From: CAZKWG01 sp964615375
GTDB taxonomy: Bacteria > Myxococcota_A > UBA796 > CAZKWG01
DNA length: 64,000 bases
Assembly: GCA_964615375.1 (NCBI GenBank)
Contig: CAZTOW010000009.1
Span: 1 to 64,000 of the forward strand
Reading direction: 5' to 3'
Shown piece by piece: positions 58,848 through 64,000 of the stretch. Within the stretch, counting starts at the first letter, position 1. Each line of letters opens with the position of its first letter. A program made the position numbers and the translations under genes. Below the pieces are notes generated by a model that was not told the DNA's origin, made no database searches, and was given only the letters and a program-made list of their open reading frames with translations.

Positions 58848-59498
58848 ATGGCCCCCTGGCTGCTGCTCGCTCCCGCGCTCGCCGTGAGCACCCCCACCGA
58901 GATCCCCGACCCCCGCAACGAGGACGGCTGGCTGGTCGACCAGGCCGACGTGCTCGACGCGGAGCAGGAGAAGGCGCTCAGCGCCGAGCTCCGCAGCGTG
59001 CTCTCCCAGAAGGGCGCGGAGGTCCTGGTCGTCACCGTGGACACGGTGGAGGGCGACCCGAGCATCTTCGCCGACGAGCTCTTCCGCCAGTGGGCGCCGG
59101 GCCGCGTGAACCAGGATCGCGGCGCGCTGATCGTCGTGGTCGAGGACAGCAAGGCGCTGATGGTCAACGCGGGCATCGGGCTGATGGCCGACCTGACCAA
59201 CCCCTGGGTCCAGCAGATGCAGTCGGAGGTGATGATCCCGGCGCTCCAGAAGGGGGACATCCCCGGCGCGCTGGCGGCGGGGGTGGCCGCCATCCGGGAT
59301 CGGGTGGGCGCGTCCACCCGGGCCTACGCGGATCAGCCCGGCGCCGAGGAGGACAAGCCCCTGCTGCCGCTGTGGGTGTGGATCACCGCGGCGGGCGCGG
59401 GCGTGCTGGGGCTCCTCTGGGCGGCGGTGCGCGTCATGGCCCCGCCCACGGACGACGAGGTCCCGGATCTCAGCGACCTCGACAACCGCAAGCCCTGA
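58848..59498 (+). CDS. TPM-domain protein with one C-terminal membrane helix
   Basis: A 216-residue protein. ATG 58848 has a GAGGTG Shine-Dalgarno and gives a signal peptide (MAPWLLLAPALAVS). The TPM (phosphatase-like, YgcG-type) domain covers about residues 25-150: DGWLVDQADVLDAEQEKALSAELRSVLSQKGAEVLVVTVDTVEGDP, FADELFRQWAPGR, DRGALIVVVEDSKALMVNAGIGL. A membrane helix (about 175-198) and an acidic cytoplasmic tail follow. The dioxygenase operon starts ten bases after its stop, but whether it is read with it is open. Confidence 0.83.
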   Translation: MAPWLLLAPALAVSTPTEIPDPRNEDGWLVDQADVLDAEQEKALSAELRSVLSQKGAEVLVVTVDTVEGDPSIFADELFRQWAPGRVNQDRGALIVVVEDSKALMVNAGIGLMADLTNPWVQQMQSEVMIPALQKGDIPGALAAGVAAIRDRVGASTRAYADQPGAEEDKPLLPLWVWITAAGAGVLGLLWAAVRVMAPPTDDEVPDLSDLDNRKP

Positions 59499-59508
59499 GG
59501 ATCCTCTC

Positions 59509-60402
59509 ATGAACAAAGGGCGCGTTGTAGCCGGGGCCCTCGCGCCCCACCCGCCACACCTCGTGTACGCCGAGAACCCGCCGCAGAACGAGCCCCGCGC
59601 CGAGTGCGGCTGGGAGGAGCTGCGCTGGGGCTACGAGCGCCTGCGCCGCAACCTGGACCGCCTGGACTACGACGTGCTGGTGGTCCACTCTCCGCACTGG
59701 CGCACCGTGGTCGGCCACCACCTGCTGGGGCTGCCGCGCTTCGAGGGCCTGAGCGTGGACCCCATCTTCCCCAACCTCTTCCGATTCCATTATGGGTTGG
59801 ACGTGGACGTGCCGCTGGCGGAGGCCATCTGCGCCGAGATCGGGCGGGCCGGCATGACGGGCGAGATGATGCGGAACCCGAATTTCCGCGTGGACTACGG
59901 CACCATCACCTCCTGCCACCTCACCAACCCCGCCTGGAACAAGCCCATCGTCAGCATCTCGTCGAACGCCGCCTGGTTCTACTACTCGGCGGACGTGATG
60001 CAGGAGCAGATGGTGGCGCTGGGCGAGGCCACCCGGCGGGCGGTGGAGGCCACCGGGCGGCGGGCGGTGCTGCTGGCCAGCAACTCGCTCTCGCACCGGC
60101 ACTTCACGCGGGAGCCCGCCATCCCCGAGGACATGAGCCACGAGCACGTCTACCACCACGGGCAGTACCTGTGGGACATGCACGTCCTGGACCTCATGCG
60201 CCGCGGCCAGAGCCGGCAGCTCATCGCCGAGATGCCCGACTACATCGATCAGACGGTCAGCGAGGCCAACGCCGGCTGCCTGACCTGGCTGCTCGCCGCG
60301 CTGGGCTTCCCCGAGTACCCGGCCGAGGTCCACGCCTACGGCACGGTCATCGGCACCGGCAACGCCATCGTCGAGTGGTGCCCGGACAGGAGCAACGCAT
60401 GA
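59509..60402 (+). CDS. Extradiol dioxygenase, 2-aminophenol 1,6-dioxygenase catalytic (beta) subunit-like
   Basis: A 297-residue LigB-superfamily enzyme. The opening AGALAPHPPHLVYAENP closely resembles AmnB. Iron ligands and acid/base residues are in the same positions as in AmnB plus one: His14 (APHPPH), His63 (HSPHW), Glu252 (SEANAG), and His196 (SLSHRHF). It cleaves an aromatic ring next to a hydroxyl and amino group, giving a 2-aminomuconic semialdehyde. The following alpha-like subunit overlaps by ATGA (60399-60402). Substrate could be 2-aminophenol, 3-hydroxyanthranilate or a related compound. Confidence 0.85.
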   Translation: MNKGRVVAGALAPHPPHLVYAENPPQNEPRAECGWEELRWGYERLRRNLDRLDYDVLVVHSPHWRTVVGHHLLGLPRFEGLSVDPIFPNLFRFHYGLDVDVPLAEAICAEIGRAGMTGEMMRNPNFRVDYGTITSCHLTNPAWNKPIVSISSNAAWFYYSADVMQEQMVALGEATRRAVEATGRRAVLLASNSLSHRHFTREPAIPEDMSHEHVYHHGQYLWDMHVLDLMRRGQSRQLIAEMPDYIDQTVSEANAGCLTWLLAALGFPEYPAEVHAYGTVIGTGNAIVEWCPDRSNA

Positions 60403-61832
60403 GCGTCGTCGGCGGGCTCATCGTCCCGGGGATGCCCCACCCCCTGCTGGCGCCCGATCAGAACGCGGGCTGGGCGCGGGTGCGCGCCGCCTACGAGGCC
60501 GCCCGTCGGCGCATCGAGGCGCTGGACGCGGACATCCTGATCCTCTACAGCACCGGCTGGCCCTCGGTCATCGGCCACCAGATCCAGGCGGACCCCGAGC
60601 CGCGCTGGAACCACGTCGATCACGAGTGGCACGCGCTGGGCACCATCCCCTACCACTTCCGCATGGACGCGGCCTTCGGCGCCGCGTATCAGGAGGCCGC
60701 CACGGCCCGCGGGCTGCATGCCCGCACGGTGGCCTACTACGGCTTCCCCATGGACACCGGGACCGTGGTCGCGCTGACGCTGCTGAACTCGAACAACCGC
60801 CTGCCGGCCAGCGTGGTCTCCTGCAACATGTACGCGGATCGCGCCGAGACGCTCGTGCTGGGCAAGGCCGCCCGCGACGCGCTCCAGCGCCAGGGCAAGC
60901 GCGCCGTCGCCATCGCCGTGACCGCGCTCAGCAACCGGATACACACCCGGCCCGTCGCCCCCGCGGACGACCGGATCAGCAGCCTCAAAGACGACGAGTG
61001 GAACCGGAAGCTGCTGGAGATCCTGGGCGAGGGCCGGCTGGAGGACACGAGCCAGCTCGCCCGGACGTTCTCCGCCCAGGCCCACGCCGACAGCAAGATG
61101 AAGGCCATCTGGTGGCTGGCGGCGCTCATGGGCGAGCACAACCGCTATGAGGGCGAGGTGCTGGCCTACGAGCCCATCATGGGGACCGGCGCGGCGGTGG
61201 TCTCCCTGCTGCCCTCGACCCGACAGAGCGCGGATCACGAGTTCGACGAGGAGTCGGTGGAGGTCTTCGGCGGCGAGCGGAGCGTGCTCGGCGAGGCGCT
61301 GGAGGAGCGGAGCCGGCTCGCCCCGAGCGCCCTGGCCCCAGCCGCCCCGGCCCCGGCCCCGGCCCCAGCGGCCCCGGCCGCCCCGAAGCCCGCCCCGGCC
61401 CCGCGCTCGGAGATCATCCGCGCTGAGGGCGCTCCCCGCCCGGTCGGCGCCTACGCGCATGCCCGGCGGGTGGGCGACCTGCTCTTCCTGGCGGGTGTGG
61501 GGCCCCGCGACCCGGCCACCGACGCCATCCCCGGCGGCCCGGTGCGCGACGCCGCGGGCCAGGCCCAGCCCTATGATGTCGCGGCCCAGACCCGCGCCAC
61601 CATCCAGAACGTGGTCCGAATCCTGGAGGCGGCGGGGGCCACGCTGGCAGACGTCATCGACGTCACGGCCTTCCTCATCGACATGGACCGCGACTTCCCT
61701 GTCTTCAACAAGGTCTACGCCGAGCACTTCGGCAGCGTGGGCGCCACCCGCACCACGCTCGCAGTCAGCGCCCTGCCCACGCCCATCGCCGTGGAGCTGA
61801 AGGTGGTCGCGCGCGCGCCGAAGGCCGGATGA
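60399..61832 (+). CDS. Fusion: aminophenol dioxygenase alpha-like subunit and RidA-type 2-aminomuconate deaminase
   Basis: A 477-residue two-domain protein. Residues 1 to about 300 form a LigB-like domain without the iron-binding His pair (LIVPGMPHPLLAPDQ), as in the non-catalytic AmnA alpha subunit. An Ala/Pro linker (about 310-345) follows, then a RidA domain: APRPVGAYAHARRVGDLLFLAGVGPRDP, AAQTRATIQNVVRILEAAGATLADVIDVTAFLIDM, NKVYAEHF, GATRTTLAVSALPTPIAVELKVVA. That resembles AmnD-type 2-aminomuconate deaminases more than general RidA. Ring cleavage and later deamination would thus be physically joined. I know of separate genes for these; the fusion is unusual. Confidence 0.83.
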   Translation: MSVVGGLIVPGMPHPLLAPDQNAGWARVRAAYEAARRRIEALDADILILYSTGWPSVIGHQIQADPEPRWNHVDHEWHALGTIPYHFRMDAAFGAAYQEAATARGLHARTVAYYGFPMDTGTVVALTLLNSNNRLPASVVSCNMYADRAETLVLGKAARDALQRQGKRAVAIAVTALSNRIHTRPVAPADDRISSLKDDEWNRKLLEILGEGRLEDTSQLARTFSAQAHADSKMKAIWWLAALMGEHNRYEGEVLAYEPIMGTGAAVVSLLPSTRQSADHEFDEESVEVFGGERSVLGEALEERSRLAPSALAPAAPAPAPAPAAPAAPKPAPAPRSEIIRAEGAPRPVGAYAHARRVGDLLFLAGVGPRDPATDAIPGGPVRDAAGQAQPYDVAAQTRATIQNVVRILEAAGATLADVIDVTAFLIDMDRDFPVFNKVYAEHFGSVGATRTTLAVSALPTPIAVELKVVARAPKAG

Positions 61833-62467
61833 GCCGGATCCTGGACATCTCCCCGCCCATCGGGCCGGATCTGGCGGTCTGGCCCGGCGACACGCCCTTC
61901 TCTCAGCGTTGGTTGTGCAGGATGGATCAAGGGTCCAACCTGGATCTGTCCACCGTCGAGACGACCCTGCACCTTGGCGCCCACGCCGACGGGCCGAGCC
62001 ACTACGCGCGCGCGTGCGCTGGCATCGGCGAGCGCCCGCTGGACCTGTACTACGGCCCCTGCGAGGTGATCCACGTCCAGGTCGGGCGCGGCGAGCGCGT
62101 GCTCCCGGCCCACCTCCCCGGCCCGGTCCGAGCCCCCCGCGTGCTGCTCCGCACCGGCACCTTCCCCGACCCGCGCGCCTGGAACACGGACTTCGCCAGC
62201 CTCTCGCCGCAGCTGGTGGACCACCTCGCGGCCCAGGGCGTGCGCCTCGTGGGTCTGGACACCCCGAGCGTGGACCTGATGGACGACAAAGAGCTGTTGA
62301 GTCACCAGGCGTTGGCCCGTCACGACATGGCCAACCTGGAGGGCCTGGTGCTGGATCACATCCACCCTGGCTTGTACACGCTCGTCGCGCTGCCCCTGCG
62401 GATCCCAGGGGCTGACGCGAGCCCGGTGCGGGCGGCGCTGATCGAGGGCTCCGAGCCGATCCGCTGA
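61829..62467 (+). CDS. Cyclase-family protein, kynurenine formamidase (KynB)-like
   Basis: A 212-residue metal-dependent hydrolase. Family motifs are ISPPIGPDLAVWPGDTPF at the N-terminus, LHLGAHADGPSHY (HxGTHxDxPxH with Ala for Thr), VLLRTGTFPDP, LVGLDTPSVDL and HDMANLEGLVLDHIHPGLYTLVALPLRIPGADASPVRAALIE. KynB hydrolyses N-formylkynurenine in tryptophan degradation; related enzymes open isatin or cyclic esters. Coupled to the dioxygenase fusion gene by ATGA overlap. Confidence 0.87.
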   Translation: MSRILDISPPIGPDLAVWPGDTPFSQRWLCRMDQGSNLDLSTVETTLHLGAHADGPSHYARACAGIGERPLDLYYGPCEVIHVQVGRGERVLPAHLPGPVRAPRVLLRTGTFPDPRAWNTDFASLSPQLVDHLAAQGVRLVGLDTPSVDLMDDKELLSHQALARHDMANLEGLVLDHIHPGLYTLVALPLRIPGADASPVRAALIEGSEPIR

Positions 62468-62544
62468 GCAGCGGCGACGGTCCGTTCAGGATATACTCAC
62501 CTTCGTTGTCTCCGTGTGCCCCACCACCCGACCCCGAGGTCCTC

Positions 62545-63468
62545 GTGATCACTCGCTCGCTCCTGCTCACGCTCCCCATGTTGTATGCCTGCGGCGAAGG
62601 TGAGGTCTCCTCCGAGGCCAGCTCCTCCGACGAGCTCGCCGCGGACCTGGACGCGCTGCGCGCGCAGGTGGAGGCGCTCGACGCCGAGCTCGACGCGACC
62701 CAGACCACGCTGGAGGCCACGCAGGCCGCGCTGGAGAGCACGCAGACGGAGCTGGAGGCCACGCAGGCCGCGCTCGAGGCCGCGCAGGCCGATCTGTCCA
62801 CCACCCAGGCCGATCTGTCCACAACGCAGGCCGGGCTGGAGAGCCTCGAGGCCTCCGGCCTGCTGGACCTGGCCAGCTACGTCTACGCCGATCCCCTGGA
62901 GGACGCCGTCATCTTCCACGGCGCCAACGTCTACATCCAGAGCGGCAGCGGCAGCACCGACGACGACGAATCCCCGCTGGGCCTGGGCAACCTCATCCTC
63001 GGCTATGACGAGGCGGTCTCGGGCGAGGAGGCGCGCACGGGCTCGCACAACCTCGTGATCGGCGACGGGCACAGCTACACGGGCTGGGGCGGGCTGGTCA
63101 GCGGCTACACCAACGAGATCTCCGGCCCCTACGGCGTGGTCGCGGGCGGAAGGCTGAACGTGGCCTCGGGCTCCTACTCGGCCGTGCTGGGCGGGAGCAC
63201 CAACGAGGCCAGCGCCACCCACGCCACGGTGGCGGGCGGGGCCTACGGGCTGGCGTCCTCGGGCAGCGCCACGGTCTGCGGCGGGCGCGAGAACACCGCG
63301 AGCTGGGACTACGCCACCGCGCTGGGCGGCTACCAGAACGAGGCGGCGAAGGCGCACACGGTGGTGGTGGGCGGCTACCAGAACACGGCCGCGGGCGGCA
63401 CGGCGACGGTGGTGGGCGGCAACGGGAACAGCTCGTCCAGCGACTACGAGGTGGTGGTGGGGGACTGA
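62545..63468 (+). CDS. Lipoprotein with coiled-coil stalk and YadA-head-like repeats
   Basis: A 307-residue lipoprotein from GTG 62545 (Shine-Dalgarno gaggt). Signal with lipobox LYAC. Residues of about 30-105 form a coiled coil from 7- and 11-residue units (LEATQAALESTQTELEATQAAL…). Then a beta-roll with repeats of about 14 residues, such as GRLNVASGSYSAVLGGSTNEASATHATVAGG and GGYQNEAAKAHTVVVGGYQNTAAGGTATVVGGNGN, as in the heads of YadA-type trimeric adhesins. There is no C-terminal beta-barrel anchor; the lipid anchor replaces it. Probably a trimeric surface adhesin on the outer membrane. Confidence 0.85.
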   Translation: MITRSLLLTLPMLYACGEGEVSSEASSSDELAADLDALRAQVEALDAELDATQTTLEATQAALESTQTELEATQAALEAAQADLSTTQADLSTTQAGLESLEASGLLDLASYVYADPLEDAVIFHGANVYIQSGSGSTDDDESPLGLGNLILGYDEAVSGEEARTGSHNLVIGDGHSYTGWGGLVSGYTNEISGPYGVVAGGRLNVASGSYSAVLGGSTNEASATHATVAGGAYGLASSGSATVCGGRENTASWDYATALGGYQNEAAKAHTVVVGGYQNTAAGGTATVVGGNGNSSSSDYEVVVGD

Positions 63469-63614
63469 GCGCGTCGCGACACGTCGCGACATCTTGAAAC
63501 GCCGCTCTCTGGCCCGCGCGCGAAAACCTCGCACCTGGGCCCGTTCTCGCGTCGAGCTCAGGTTGGATCGGCGCTTGCAGAGGAGCGGGGGGAAAGCTCG
63601 TCACCGAGGCCCCC

Positions 63615-64000
63615 ATGACCGCCGCGCCCCTGCCCCTCGCCCACCCCGCGCTCCGCCTCGCCCCCGGGCTGGGGCTGGCGCTGGGGCTGGCGCTGCTGGC
63701 CCGACCGCTCTCGGAGGGGCTGGGCGCGCTCGTGCTCCGCGCGCAGGGCCTCGCCGAGGGCGCCGCCGCCTCCCCCGTCTCGCCCGTGCCGGTGGCGGTG
63801 CTGCTGGGCCTCGGCGTCGCCAACACGGTCGCCCTGCCCGAGTTGCTGCGCCCGGGGCTGGACGCGGCCCTCAAGGGGGTGCTGCGCCTGGGCGTGGTGC
63901 TGATCGGGGCCAGGCTCTCGGCGCTGGCGGTGATTCAGGTGGGGCTGCTGGGCGTGCCGGTGGTGCTGACCCTGGTGGGCTTCGCGCTGACCGTGACGCT
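63615..64000 (+). CDS. YeiH/UPF0324 family membrane protein (3' end outside window)
   Basis: ATG 63615 opens a frame that reaches the window end (128 residues). Hydrophobic segments at about 15-32, 55-75, 82-105 and 108-128 fit the start of YeiH-type putative sulfate exporters; LKGVLRLGVVLIGARLSALAVIQVGLLG is the most typical stretch. The function of this family is not well established. The 146-base gap upstream has no clear promoter. Confidence 0.8.
   Translation, partial: MTAAPLPLAHPALRLAPGLGLALGLALLARPLSEGLGALVLRAQGLAEGAAASPVSPVPVAVLLGLGVANTVALPELLRPGLDAALKGVLRLGVVLIGARLSALAVIQVGLLGVPVVLTLVGFALTVT

Overview
The window is very GC-rich, gene-dense DNA that looks like a myxobacterium-type organism (Myxococcota or a related deltaproteobacterial lineage). 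The clues are many secreted lipoproteins with low-complexity linkers (TGE, DT and EG repeats), a MopE-like calcium/cysteine motif, a MYXO-CTERM-like anchor, Cys-rich secreted repeats, a Hanks-type Ser/Thr kinase, an AfsR-like regulator, extensive 4-bp ATGA/GTGA stop-start overlaps and frequent GTG/TTG starts. I see no rRNA, tRNA, insertion sequence or CRISPR array. No gene-free stretch exceeds 300 bases.

Layout. 1-262: end of a repeat-bearing Uma2/Rpn-like gene. 309-4254: a small lipoprotein facing a four-gene overlapping minus-strand operon (nucleotidyltransferase-like protein, TIGR04222-type membrane protein with a Gly/Cys tail, DUF692 multinuclear-iron oxygenase, Cys-rich secreted protein), which looks like a peptide-modification system. 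4398-7401: MerR regulator with a palindromic operator, coupled to a VIT/VWA protein. 7402-10762: zinc-ribbon protein, gatC, gatA and a sulfatase-like lipoprotein. 10793-19582: phosphoesterase, OB-fold-like repeat lipoprotein, ABC transporter, DUF167 protein, LamG-like lipoprotein, Ser/Thr kinase and partner. 19621-24564: an AfsR-like regulator flanked on both sides by GTAAC-N5-GTAAC boxes upstream of a small Cys-rich secreted protein and a peptidoglycan-binding lysozyme-like protein. 24568-32474: a bacterial pentameric ligand-gated channel, lipoproteins, a DJ-1/PfpI protein, a WD40 lipoprotein, a carbamoylase and a MYXO-CTERM beta-propeller protein.

32567-35644 holds a two-gene conflict-type module: a P-loop ATPase and a fusion of an inactive-STAND-like domain, an EAD1-like domain and a SAVED domain, with no cyclic-nucleotide synthase beside it. 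35747-46941: two paralogous lipoproteins, a GMC oxidoreductase separated from its subunit-3-like partner by a Uma2 nuclease gene, a TPR protein, an OmpA-family lipoprotein, an eCIS-type DUF4157 putative effector, and a fatty acid hydroxylase with a membrane partner.

47019-53311 is one overlapping plus-strand operon: ParA-like ATPase, VapB-like and PIN proteins, SDR, luciferase-like oxidoreductase, asparaginase II-like protein and an aldehyde dehydrogenase of the 2-aminomuconate semialdehyde type. After a Uma2 gene, a VapBC-Nudix operon and an AT-richer group of unknown secreted proteins (55529-57765), a second operon at 59509-62467 encodes a 2-aminophenol 1,6-dioxygenase-like catalytic subunit, its alpha-like subunit fused to a 2-aminomuconate deaminase-like RidA domain, and a kynurenine formamidase-type cyclase. 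Together the two operons suggest a split modified meta-cleavage pathway for an aminophenol or 3-hydroxyanthranilate-like substrate. The window ends with a YadA-head-like lipoprotein and the start of a YeiH-family membrane protein.
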